A stretch of DNA of 64,000 nt from Craterostigma plantagineum (lineage: Eukaryota; Streptophyta; Magnoliopsida; Lamiales; Linderniaceae): positions 19,345,501 to 19,409,500 of the forward strand of contig JAPQWV010000017.1 of assembly GCA_027422505.1 (NCBI GenBank), given 5' to 3'. The stretch's first letter is position 1. Every line of letters begins with the position of its first letter. A model generated the notes under the pieces. The model ran no database searches. It was not told the origin of the DNA and saw only the letters and a program-made list of their open reading frames with translations. A program made the translations under genes and the position numbers. Below, piece by piece: positions 42,947-53,820 of the stretch.

Positions 42947-43982
42947 ATGTCTAATTCTCCTCCTCAACCGAATGTTGACCCAACATTCGATCCTAACCCT
43001 GTTTTTCCAGTCCCTCTGCAAGTGATTCCAGGTCCGATGGAGATCGTGGTCTACACGGGGCCTTTCCAGCCACTCCGACCACCCAGACCATCACCTCAGG
43101 CAGCCCAAGAACGAGCGGCGCCACCGCAGTCTTCATCAGCTGAACCCCCAACGGCGAACCCTAGTCAGACCGCGGCAAAGGTGACAAGTCAAGACGACGA
43201 CGAGGATGTGCCACTGGGAACTCGTCTCCGTTCACTCAAGAAACGGCGCCGGGACAGGGCTGAGGATGGTCTGCCGACCTCGTCAGGTGCAAACCCAGCT
43301 CCTCCAGACCCAATGTTGGCCGACCCACCAGTGGGTGAACCATCTCAGGTGGAAGAAACCCCTGTTTCCTCAGACCCATTTTTTTCGGCCACAATCGCTT
43401 CCAGACAGACTATTCCGCCCCCAATCTTCAATTTCGCCGACGTACCACTCGGCGCATCTACGACCCAACCTCGGCCGGTCCAGGCGAGTCTGGTCGGAGG
43501 CGCAATTAATGTCACGGCACCAATTTTCAACCCATCGCAGCCGTCTGGTCCTTTAAGCACAATTCCGGGGACGGCAACTGCCCAACAGTTGGAGAAATCT
43601 AGGCCAGGTACGTCCAAGAAAAAGAAGAGCAAAGCCAAGGTCAAACAGACAGCACCGGTGCCTAAGAAGCGACGAAGTGGGCGTATCAGACGTGCCATGA
43701 ACCCTACCTCGAACAGAGACGATCCCATCACTCTTTCCAGCGGCTCGGACTCAATTGATACAATTGTCGACTCTACAACGTACGACAGCGTCGACTCGGA
43801 GATCTCAGACGAGGACTTCAAACCCTCAGGGGGAGAAACGCCGACCTCTGTCTCGGAGTCCTTCACAGCCTCAGACAAACCAGCGAGTAACGACGAGGAC
43901 GAGGCCGGCTTTGCTGAGACCTTAGCAACTTTGAAGAGTCGAATGGAGAAGCGTGCTGGGAAGAGACCAATGGAGAGTGAGA
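42947..43982 (+). CDS. Copia-4 second (env-like) ORF, 3' truncated
   Basis: About 345 codons from MSNSPPQPNVDPTFDPNP up to a microsatellite. Pro/Ser/Thr-rich and disordered-looking, with basic runs (LKKRRRDR, KKKKSKAKVK, KKRRSGRIRR) and acidic ones. Some Sireviruses carry such an extra ORF called env-like from position and coiled coil or membrane prediction; none of these domains is visible in what remains. The ORF runs on to 44206 only through translated TTA repeats, so its natural end is missing. Role unknown. Confidence 0.65.
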
Positions 43983-44232
43983 TTCCGTTATTATTATTAT
44001 TAATATTATATTTATTATTATTATTATTAATATTATCATTATATTTATTATTATTATTATCATTATATTTATTATTATTATTATTATTAATATTATCATT
44101 AGCTTTATTTATAATTATTAATTTAATTATTAATTATTATCGTTATATTTATTATTATTATCATCATTATATTTATTATTATTATTATCATTATATTTAT
44201 TATTAATATTATCATTTTATTTATTATAACAC
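43983..44232. repeat. (TTA)n-type microsatellite
   Basis: About 250 bp of imperfect TTATTATTA/ATATTTATTATT repeats, at the junction of Copia-4 and the MULE. Confidence 0.95.
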
Positions 44233-44263
44233 AGAAGCGGAAAACAACATCGGAATATTATTA

Positions 44264-46920
44264 TCAACGCCGCGAGCATTGTCTAGCACGGGTTTCGCCC
44301 CTATCCATCTCATTCCTGATGCGATTTCGACTATATCTACCGGGACCAGTTCTCTCTCGGCGAGATTCGTTATGAATAAGAGTCCAATCTTCGGCAGTCC
44401 AGTAACGTTCGTCGTGCAATGGTTCGAAGGTACCTTCGTATGTCTTGTAATACTCCAACTTACTGTAATACTGCGCCACTAAATTACCGGAGTGAATTTG
44501 CCATTTACGACAAGCCGCTTGTGCATGAGAACATGGGATGTTATACCTGCTCCAATTTCCACACGTGCATGTTCGATCATTGATCCTTACCACATATGTG
44601 CGCTGATGAATTCCAGATGTTATGACTTCTGCTGTATGTTGTCGGACATCAAAACGATATACTGTGTGATCCCAAGATTCTGCCGTCCAACTTTGAAACA
44701 ATCTCGTTGCATAACGTGACCAATTCGATTCATTATTCGCAATTAGGGACGATGCTTCTTGAAAGCGATCACGAAAATACTGTACGCACCTGTGAATTTG
44801 CAGAAATACAATAATAAGTCATAACAACAAATTAAAAAATGATAAGGTCGTGATTAGAGTCTACCCATGGAAAGTGAAATCGACGATTGCTCTTGCGGGT
44901 AGCATTCGAGCACCTTTTAATACCCCGTTGAGCCCTTCTGAAATATTAGTCGTCATGACACCACATCGATAAACGTCGTCGTGTGCTAGCGTCCATTGCT
45001 CGACCCCTACTTTTTCTAACCAAGGCTTTGCATGTTCATTAATTTGCGTAATCTGAGCCATAACGCGATCGAATTTATCCAATGTTGGCGCAGTACCGGC
45101 TCTATGACATAGATCCTTCAATTGTTGATCCTTGAATTTCTTGTAGAAGTTTGACTTTACATGACGAAGACAGAAGCGATGCACTCCATTTGGCGGACGA
45201 AAGAATTCAGTGGCTTCTACCGTTCCCGTAAGACCTGTGTACACCATGTACGCCACTAAAAGTAACTGATTTTACGAAAATAATGAATAAATTACATTAC
45301 TAAGATTAAATACCTGGATGACGATCCGAAATAAGACAAATCGATTGATTCTGTAGAACAAACATGTTCAAATTTGTAAGGAACCAAGTCCATGAGTGTG
45401 TACTTTCTTCCGTGACAATGGCAAAGGCCAGGGGAAAGACGTTTGGTTGGCATCCAGCGACGTAGCAGTAATTTGTGTCTATATTTGGAGTATAAATGCG
45501 TACTATCGACACAAACAACTCTTCGACAATGCTTGAAACCATCGATGCTCGGTTTAAAAGCCCAAAAGACATACCCGAGCACGAAGTCTCCAGGTCTCCC
45601 TGTCTCCAGATTCAGCCACCTTACGATTGTCCCTGGATTGTAATGCTGCAACGCTTTCATAAATGTTGGGAGTTTGGTAACAGACTCTTCCCACGTACCG
45701 TAAACATTTTCCATAGCTCTTTTCAGACCATGCCAAGCTTGAATATATGAGATATCATAGCCATATCTATCTTTCACGAGTTGTTGGACATTCTTTGGGA
45801 GGAATTGCGGATCGACTTTCACGGTTCCAACCAACAAATCAGCAATAAAATTTCGAGAGATATTACGGTGTGTGCTCGCCAGTTCAGTCATATAGCAATT
45901 GTGTGGTCCTTCAAATTTTGTAATAGACCAGTAGCCTTTTTTTGGCTTGAAGGATGCCCTCAGTCTCCAAGGGCAATCTCTCGTGTGATCACATTGAACA
46001 CTCCAACGTGTATTGCTGCTCTCGTTGACGTTATACTCGCGTCTAGCAACCCTGATCGAAAAATCGTCGACGGCACGTTGTAAATGTTTCTTAGTTTGAA
46101 AAATCATACCTCGACAAAATGTAGGGTTATCTCTGTCGTAAAACTCTCCGTAACCACCGTAGTCGTCACCACCAGGAGGTGGCATTTGGTACGTTTGGAA
46201 AAATGGGACGGACTGAAACAGCATTGGAGCAGTAGAGTCCAGCGGAGTGGTATCATCTGGGGCATCCTCGTCGTTGTTCTCGTCGTCGTCGTTGGGATCG
46301 GGTAACTCGGACAATGGATCCTCATCGTCTGCTTCCGAATCACTAACATCAACGTCTTCCTCAGGTTCAGGCACGAAGTCTGGCACGGGTTCTGACACGG
46401 ATTCTGGCATATTGAATGGAACACCAAGCGTCGGCATCTCCAGAGAAACATTGCTGAACCCTGTCGTAACTGAGACAATGTCGGGAAAATCCGGACATGT
46501 ATAACTGGAAGAACCAACTTCAAACGCAGGAAACTCGCACCGCTCCTCAAAATTGCGATGAAGCTCTTCGTTCAAATCAAAGTGTGAATTTTCAACCGCC
46601 TCAACAAAAACTTCAAGACAATTGTTCTCCGAATCGGGATGTATGAAAAATTGTAGATCGCTGTCGTTGGAGATTTGGAGTAGCTGATGAAAGTGGCGAG
46701 AATGTTGAAAGTATTCATTTTTCTCATAGACAACAAACGAACAACGACTACTATCAGCACCCGTAATTTCGAACAACAATGATATAAACTCAGAAAAATT
46801 GGTATTACGACGAATTCGCCTATATGCAATAGGACGAATACTATATTTGACGGTGGAATCGGATGATTGAATTATTTCACCGCCGAAATAAACTATGACT
46901 TGTATGCGACTCGACACCAT
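44264..46920 (-). pseudogene. MULE (MuDR-like) transposase, one frameshift
   Basis: Transposases of Mutator-like elements cut and insert DNA with a DDE catalytic triad. Exons: 46920-45314, 45255-44865, 44789-44264. The N-terminal part is a PB1/MuDR-type domain with an acidic linker, then a zinc-finger-like block (CDHTRDCPWRLRASF, GPHNC). The DDE domain has VVCVDSTHLYSKYRHKLL (first Asp), CLISDRHP (second Asp) and NISEGLNGVL (Glu). The C-terminal SWIM finger CTCGNWSRYNIPCSH is whole. One frame change near 45470 breaks exon 1, restored in an alternative frame (VFPLAFAIVTEESTHSWTWF), so it is recently inactivated or a sequencing error. No terminal inverted repeats were identified. It is in opposite orientation to Copia-4. 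Confidence 0.88.
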
Positions 46921-46986
46921 TGTGTAAACTGTTGTATGTTAGAATGATATGTTAACATGCGGTGAGGTGAGGTATTTATAGAGACG

Positions 46987-47229
46987 TAACTCGTCATCCC
47001 AGATGACGAGTTATTTCCCACTATCGTAACTCGTCATCTGGGATGACGAGTTACTCTAATTATTTCCGACAGCTGCATGCGCATGCAGGTTGGTCGGGAA
47101 TAATTCTTGTAACTCGTCAACTCTTTTACACTGTACAAGAGTCAACTTGACCAGTCAGCGGGCCAGCTCGAAGTAATTCGTCATCCTGGATGACGAGTTA
47201 CGTAACCCGTCATCTGGGATGACGAATTT
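46987..47229. repeat. Hairpin cluster: four 27-bp TAACTCGTCATC palindromes plus two others
   Basis: Near-perfect inverted repeats with TAACTCGTCATC arms and 3-bp loops at 46987-47013, 47027-47053, 47174-47200 and 47203-47229. Between the pairs are two more: arms ATTATTTCCGAC / GTCGGGAATAAT around GCATGCGCATGC (about 47058-47104), and ACTCTT / AAGAGT (about 47120-47142). It lies just before the MULE transposase start and may be its sub-terminal region. Confidence 0.85.
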
Positions 47230-47309
47230 CACTATTTTATTAATACTTTTCGTTTTTGGTTTATTTTGTTAATGGTTTATTTTTTTCCTTTATTTAATTA
47301 GAAAAACCT

Positions 47310-47440
47310 GCTTGAAGGTCTCTGAAAATGTTAATTGGATACTTATCCCGCCATTTGTTAGATCTTCGTGGCCTATGGTTGTAATAATATACCAAGGCCA
47401 TTCAGGATCATTCGGCATTCGGGGTGGATATATATCGTAT
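47310..47440 (-). pseudogene. Fragment of unrecognised plant gene family (WPWYI family)
   Basis: Minus-strand reading gives MPNDPEWPWYIITTIG and GGISIQLTFSETFKQVF, matching the segment at 59705-60062 (MPSDPEWPWYIVRTIG, RIPLTFLETFEHVL). I do not recognise the family. The later segment (ITDGHRVPVTLWYV, DDFVLFCPGD) loosely recalls a B3-type domain, but that is a guess. Confidence 0.45.
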
Positions 47441-47533
47441 ACTTCTGGAGACGATCATACTTTTTTGGCGCACCATTGGAGCTTCCTTCTTGAGCCCTTT
47501 GGGCTTCTTCGTCGGCCAGACCCGCCCACTTAA

Positions 47534-48018
47534 ATAAAAAAGATTATTACTTTCTAATTTTAAAATTTTTAATTTACTAATAGATGTTTATTATTAAGGT
47601 ATTTATTAAAAATTATGTATAAACAATGCAATTAATTATGTTATCAAATCTGATATTAATTAGATATAATTAATGAATTATAATTAAAGTATCTAATAAA
47701 TTTAATATTTAGTTTATATATATAAAATATATATATTAATTTGGCTGGCCCGCCAGCCGGATTGACACCTCTAATCAGGATAGGCTTTAGTCTTACAAAG
47801 ATTTGAAATTTCCAAATTTATTATAAAAAAATAATGTTAATTGTAATTTTCAATATGAAAATTTATGTAATATGCAATATTTCCTTACGTCACCAATCAA
47901 ATCATTTTCTCAATTGTAAAAAAATATTAACAAATAATATATTGCATTTATCAGATTTCTCTGGTAGAAGTAACCGAAAAGCTAAACTCAAATAAAATGC
48001 ACAAGCAATAATATCAAG
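47534..48018. other. AT-rich intergenic DNA, no gene
   Basis: Nothing recognisable beyond A/T runs and a short GC-rich GGCTGGCCCGCCAGCC inverted repeat at 47742. Confidence 0.55.
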
Positions 48019-48021
48019 TTA

Positions 48022-48694
48022 GGGGGGGGCTTGTTTCTGGTGATCCAACATCACGGTGATACTCGCATCACCGTAATGCAAGTATCACTGTAATGTGGAT
48101 TAAGGTGATATATCATCATTGTGTTTGTTTTAAGTGATATTTCATTTCACATATCAAGGTGATATTGGAATATTATGTTTGATTACTCACGGTGATGTGT
48201 GGGGTGATATTGCATAGTAACAATTTAACCCTATGTATATCGTATAGGTAATGTGAATAATATGTTTATGTTGAGATGATAATTTACGTAATAATGATCA
48301 ATGTTTTAGTATCGAGTTTACAATTTTTTTAAGCATTACTTATAAGTCTATTATATAATTATAATTATTAATTTATATTTTAAATTATTGAATATGTTTT
48401 TAAGATTTAAAATTGTTAGTTATATAATTTAAAAAATGAATAAGGGTATATAAGGAATAAATGTTAAAATATCATGGGTAATAAAAATTCTAAATATCAC
48501 CTCATCACCGTGATGTTGGATCACCTAGCTCTTTTGGGGTGATCCAAAAGTTGGAATATCACCTACTTTGATCACCTAAGTGATCCTTCATCACGGTGAT
48601 GACTCATCACCTACGAAAAACAAACACAATGATGAGGAGGTGATGTGAAGATCACGGTGATGTTTTGGAGGATCACCTCAAAACAAACACCCCC
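48022..48694. mobile_element. Tourist-like MITE (PIF/Harbinger)
   Basis: 673 bp, ends GGGGGGGGCTTGTTTCTGG... and ...AAAACAAACACCCCC, with TTA on both sides (48019-48021, 48695-48697). Several inverted TCACCGTGATG and GGTGATCC motifs occupy both arms, making a long imperfect hairpin. No transposase. Confidence 0.75.
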
Positions 48695-48717
48695 TTAATG
48701 TATTTTTTATTTAACTA

Positions 48718-49365
48718 GGTTTGACCCCGTGCGCTGCACGGGTTACTTTTAATAGATTTTTTAGTTTATTAGATCTATTGTTATCGAAATGACTCGAGAT
48801 CTCCGATCGGGCAATCTATTTTATAGTGGATCGAATACCTGCCTTTATTTTATAGTGAACACGAGAAAAAAACTGCCTCGCATTTATAAATTTTTTCTAT
48901 ATAATTATTATTTATTAAATATATATTTCTGCATAGTTATATAAATCTATGTAATATTTATATAAAAATATAAGGGGTGGGTCTCAGTGCGGGTTCGGGC
49001 CGGGGTTGGTTAAATCCGGACCAGCCCCGAGCCCGGCCGAATTTTGGCGGCTTCGAGTCTAGACCCGTCCCAGTCCCATTAACATCCCTAATTGTTATGT
49101 CATTTTATCAGTATTTAATGTAATAGTTTATAAACTTTGATCTTTTATTATCTTTAGATTTTACTCTCATGCGATGCAAGGGATCATTTTTTGTCCAGTA
49201 TAAAACACAATTTCGAGTTAATCTTTTATTAGTCAAGTTTTGTCACACAAATTAATTTTTTATTGTGTAATATAAATTTTTCATAATAAATCTTAACAAT
49301 AAAAACATATTCTACAGTCTCACAGTCAGTCCTACAATGTCTAAGTAATACAGTTTGCTAGCTGT
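48718..49365. other. AT-rich repeat-like DNA
   Basis: Begins with GGTTTGACCCCGTGCGCTGCACGGGTTA, a sequence type common in dispersed plant repeats; a degenerate copy of its 3' part appears near 49160. A GC-rich CCCGAGCCCGGCC patch at 49025. No gene. Confidence 0.35.
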
Positions 49366-49945
49366 TCATCGTACGCCTAACACGATAAATTGTATGGATG
49401 CCAAAACTATACAGTTATGTCTACTAATGAGGAAGATAAAATAATGCTTATCAAGTTTAGAACCATAGCTTTTGGTGGCTAAAGAAGAGAATTTCTTTTT
49501 GACGATGACCTCTTTCTCTTCGTCATCGTCGGTAGAATTCTGAAAATTAGCTTCAAAATCACCAGCATCAAAATGGTCGATTATTAGCAAAACTCCGCCT
49601 TCTTCAGATCCTTTCTCACGTTCACATATGTTCATTTTTTCTCGATTCTCATCGCATTTGAAGAGGCCTAAAATTTTGAAGTGACTGTCGTTCGGCACAT
49701 GAGATTGTTTAGCTGTCGTATCATTAGACCTTTTAAATGCCGATGGAGTATTCTAAGAAATCCACATGCATTGTTTTTAATGCCAACTTTTTACTGCATC
49801 CACATATAAAGTATATGAATACTTGCAAGAAAGAAAAATGGTAATAAAGTTGAAAAAAAGGAAAAGAAAAGGAACAATACAGGAATGAAGACAAATTACC
49901 AGTGTAAAGCTTGAAAGCTGTAGGCAAGCTTCTCTGCTTGATCAC
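49366..49945 (-). CDS. Possible two- or three-exon ORF, unrecognised
   Basis: Minus-strand pieces at about 49945-49910 (DQAEKLAYSFQALHW then a GTAATT donor), 49780-49735 and 49730-49366 (about 110 residues, acidic, then a hydrophobic tail NCIVLASIQFIVLG). No known motif; splice joints are guesses. It could be chance ORF content. Confidence 0.2.
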
Positions 49946-50415
49946 CCACCAAATCTAAGATTTATTCTGAGTGTACAAACCAGGATCGATTATAATCACT
50001 TTCCCCCTTTTATTCCTGCATATTTGGAAATCAAATTTAATAAATCACTTCTAGAAAAAAGAATGCTATGCATTCTTCAGGCAATACATCGATCCTTAAA
50101 TATAAATACAATTTTTCAAATATGTTATTTTATTATTGAGTAGATAATTTTTTGAATTTTGCTATTTTAACGGAGTAATTGTAATTAGTCAATTTACCCA
50201 AATTCACTTCAATCGATCTTCTTTTAGCTTGAGCTTCTTCACTGCCAGCGATACAAAATTGTCATCTTAGCTACAGAGTGTCAAGATAGGCCTATGTATT
50301 CCTTCGAAGTGGTGAGTCTCACAGTTTTACAATTATGAGGTCATCGCTGCAACATTAAATACTTGCAGTCTTATGTTTATGGAACAACATTATTGTAATT
50401 ACAAATTTGAGTTAA

Positions 50416-51129
50416 TTACAAATGTAGGCACTTTTTGCAAACTTCAATCTAAAAAATAAGCACTATGTGTAATGTATTAAAAGTAGGCATTCTTTTATTT
50501 TACTTTCTTTTTTGTGAATTAATTTTATTATTTGCACTTGCTACAAAAATAGGTATCATTTTAATTTATTTTTTGTATGAATTAATTTGACAATATACAT
50601 AACACAATTGAATACAAAGATAAACATAGGTGTACACAACTGAAAAAAAAAAAGCAACTATGATAATCACCACTAATTTTCTCCATTTTGATAATTTTGT
50701 ACGGTATTTTTTGTCGACACGAAATCCGATTATAATTAAAAAATTTGTCATGAAAGGTAAAACCTGCACAGAACCAACTAAAAAAATATACCGGAGAAGC
50801 AAAAAAAAACTATATCGATAGGTTCCCAAATATTGCTTGCTTATTAAAATAGAATATTTTTATATTAATTATTTTGTCATAAAGAATAGTATATCTTACT
50901 ATTTAAAATAGTTAAAAAAATAAAAGTTTGATTTTCGGGGAACCGAAAAAATTATGTTATTAAAATTAGAAACCAAATATCAAATTGAAAAATCCTTTCG
51001 TAATCGAACTACGAAGAACATATTAAATTTAAGTAAAAAACTAAATCAGAAATAGATTTTATGAAAAGAAATTATAAAAAAATTGTGCCTAGTTTTGTAA
51101 TGGTTAACACAAAGTGCCTACATTTGTAA
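50416..51129. mobile_element. Fold-back MITE-like element, 19-bp perfect ends
   Basis: TTACAAATGTAGGCACTTT at 50416-50434 and its exact inverted complement at 51111-51129. The interior is AT-rich with no coding. No clear target duplication (flanks GAGTTAA and TCACTAT), so the class was not decided. Confidence 0.65.
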
Positions 51130-51169
51130 TCACTATTAAAAAAGTGCCTATAAACTTAAAACACCCCAC

Positions 51170-51990
51170 ACATTTGGCAAACAGTCATACAAACATGCAG
51201 TCGTACAAATTAGCAGTATCACACTGTTGCAGTCTTAGAAAGCCGCAGTCGCGCAAATTTACAGTCTTACAAATTTTCTACGTCGTCTTCTTTGATGCTC
51301 ATAATATGCTCATAAGAGAAATGTTAAATTTGTTTTCCTAAATCATGCATATCACTTTCAAAAGCTTTAGTATAAGATAACATAAATGGTGACTCTTGAA
51401 TTGGCTCCATGATAATATGTTGCAACATTACATTTCAGATATGTCTTCCCGAGCAAAAGTGTGCCATTCTTAGACTCAATATTTTATGTTATCATTCATG
51501 AGATAAGACATCAGCGTCATCCATAGGATGCAGATAAAATTCAAAGTCCGATACCAAAATTCTATGGAGATACATAAGTTTGTGTCGATCTTGTTGCGAA
51601 ACTTCTTAAGACTGCTTTAGTGTAAGACTGCTAACAACTGTAAGACTGCTTATTTGCGCGACTGCGCTGTAGAAGGCTGCAACAATTTGTATGACTGCAA
51701 ACTTCGTAGGACTCCTTCAGTGTAAGACTGTGAACTATAAGACTGCTTAATTGCGCTTTGACAATTTTGGAAGACTGCAGTAATTTGTAAGAGTGTATGA
51801 CTGCGAACTTCGTAAGACTGCTGTAACTTGTAAGAGTGTACGACTACGAACTTCGTATGATGCAGTAATTTGTAAGATTGTACGACTGCGAACTTCGTAA
51901 GACTACTTCAGTGTAAGGCTACGTACAAATGTAAGACTGCTAACTTGTGCGATTGCAATTTTGGAAGACTATAGTAATTTGTATGACTAT
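51170..51990. repeat. Degenerate GTAAGACTGC arrays in opposing orientation
   Basis: Left array (51180-51275) reads CAGTCATAC, CAGTCGTAC, CAGTCTTAC; the right array (51596-51990) is its inverted form, with a dozen or more GTAAGACTGC-like units at uneven spacing. About 320 bp of non-repeat DNA lies between. Units differ by substitutions, so it is old or fast-changing. Confidence 0.7.
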
Positions 51991-53820
51991 CTTAACCCGA
52001 AATCATTAAATTATATGTCCACATAAAAAACAATCTCCAAACAGATAAGATTTAACATTGACGTTAGCTGAAAAACACCTATGTTCAGAAGCCAACTAAG
52101 AAACTAAATCACAATACATTAAGCGGTAAAGAGGAAATAGTCGAACAACGGCCTAAAAACCCATCTGTTTCATTCCCATCCAACTCTAACATTGTAGTTT
52201 CTTGATTAAAATAAACGTTCACTAATGAATCGTTGTTCATACAATATGTATTTTGATATCTTTTGACGTACCCATGAGCACTCGCCTACCATTTTTTGTT
52301 GTTTAGAGCGCACAACTCTCGTACAGACCTTTATTCAAGCACTTGAAAGACCTTTCTCGATGACGGCACAAAGCAACATAACGTTGAGAAAACCATCCTT
52401 CAACCCACAGTTTCTCTGTCCCACGTCCCAAATTTCTAAGGAAACCACCAAAGAGGTTAATGAGATAAAAAAGTAATGACTCTTGTATGAAAAATGGAAC
52501 TTGTATGCAAACCAGACGAGTCTTGGAATGGGATTTCTCATAATCAAACAAAAGATCAGTCGAATCGAACAAAGCTCGCAAAACAAAAGGGAATACTGCT
52601 CCCAGAAGCTTGAGCAACTGAAGGTGATTTGACAGAAAAATACGACTACAACAGCATTACCCCGAAATCGCCAGGTTCACAAAAATATAAATAAATAAAA
52701 CAACATCGTCTTCTTCCTATCATAATGCAAGTAAAATTTTACACTTGACAAAAAAACGAATGCATCATTTTCACACAATCCTCATAGTCATCAAGATGAC
52801 AAATACCCAACACCTTTTCAAATTAAAAAAAAAATCGAGCAAGAGGTGGGCAACTCTAAATGCAAGTGAAGGTGAGCAAAAACTTGGAATCTTTTCCCAG
52901 TAGACAGAATTGAAAACAGTGGCCACGTCACTTATCCATACTTTCTCCAACTTACAGTAGGACTTCAAATTCATTCCCAATTTTTTGAAAAACATAATTC
53001 CCGTCGCATAAAAAATAAAATTTCTTCTGCATATCATGAAGGATTTCTACCTTGCACCACCAGTGTGGAGCACTTTGATCGACTTTGACTAACTTCAAGG
53101 CAATTCCTTTAGGACCCGATGTTTCCCAACTCCTCCCATGAAATTGATCCTTTGAACAAACAAAATAAACGTCTCGAAAGAAGATCATCTACATATCTCA
53201 GCTTCAGCGATTAAATGTGCAAAAAATGATGCAAAGAGAAAACTTCACTGAAAATATAACGATGATTAGTCTGAGAAGATGTATTTCTCGGAATAAAATA
53301 CAATTTCAAGCTCTATCCATAGAATCAAAGATAACAACAAAAAGCCCCATTTGTTGACTTCATCTGTACTTGAGAAACAAATATCTGATAAATAAATAGA
53401 AGAAAATAACGACACAGAAAAACCCATTAAAAACGTCATGCAGAAACAGCAATAATAACTTCGCTATTATCGTCATATCTTCAACCAAATCAATACTCTA
53501 TACTTAAAAAAAAAAAAGAACCTGGCAAAACTACCGTATGAAATGCAACAAACAGCTCATTAATCGATGCTAGCGAACAAAAAAGACGCAATCTTTAACC
53601 ACAAAAATATAAATAAATAACGTAACAATTATTACAAAACCAACCAGTTAAGCTTTTCTTCCGATTATGACAACTGTTGGAATCCACGAAAAAAGATGCT
53701 TTATTTGTGTTTGCGTTCAGCTTAACTTTATTATTTCTCAACATTCGAAAACAAAAAAATTAAGATACTGCAGTGAAGAAGGTAACTATACTTGAAAAAT
53801 CTACCAACATTAAGCTGCAA
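51991..53820. other. AT-rich region, no gene recognised
   Basis: Short minus-strand ORFs at 52303-52617 and 52771-53188, the second with coding-like KDQFHGRSWETSGPKGI before a possible GT donor, but no known family. Confidence 0.35.

Larger units (their letters stand above)
35873..43982 (+). mobile_element. Copia-4: Sirevirus-type element lacking its 3' LTR
   Basis: A 5' LTR, initiator-Met primer site, one uninterrupted gag-pol ORF (36717-41819), a long spacer and a second ORF placed like Sirevirus env-like genes (42947 onward). The very long polyprotein, two separate zinc knuckles and an extra ORF after pol are Sirevirus hallmarks. The element stops at a TTA microsatellite (43983) and no second LTR is found, so the 3' end was lost. 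A recurring palindrome ATGTTG...CAACAT runs through it. Confidence 0.85.

Noticed and set aside
43983..44206. Leu/Ile-rich C-terminus of the env-like ORF, looking like a membrane anchor
   Set aside because: It is the translation of a TTA microsatellite, not a real transmembrane domain.
46987..47229. CRISPR-like array
   Set aside because: Units are palindromic, few and irregularly spaced in plant DNA; no spacers of constant length.
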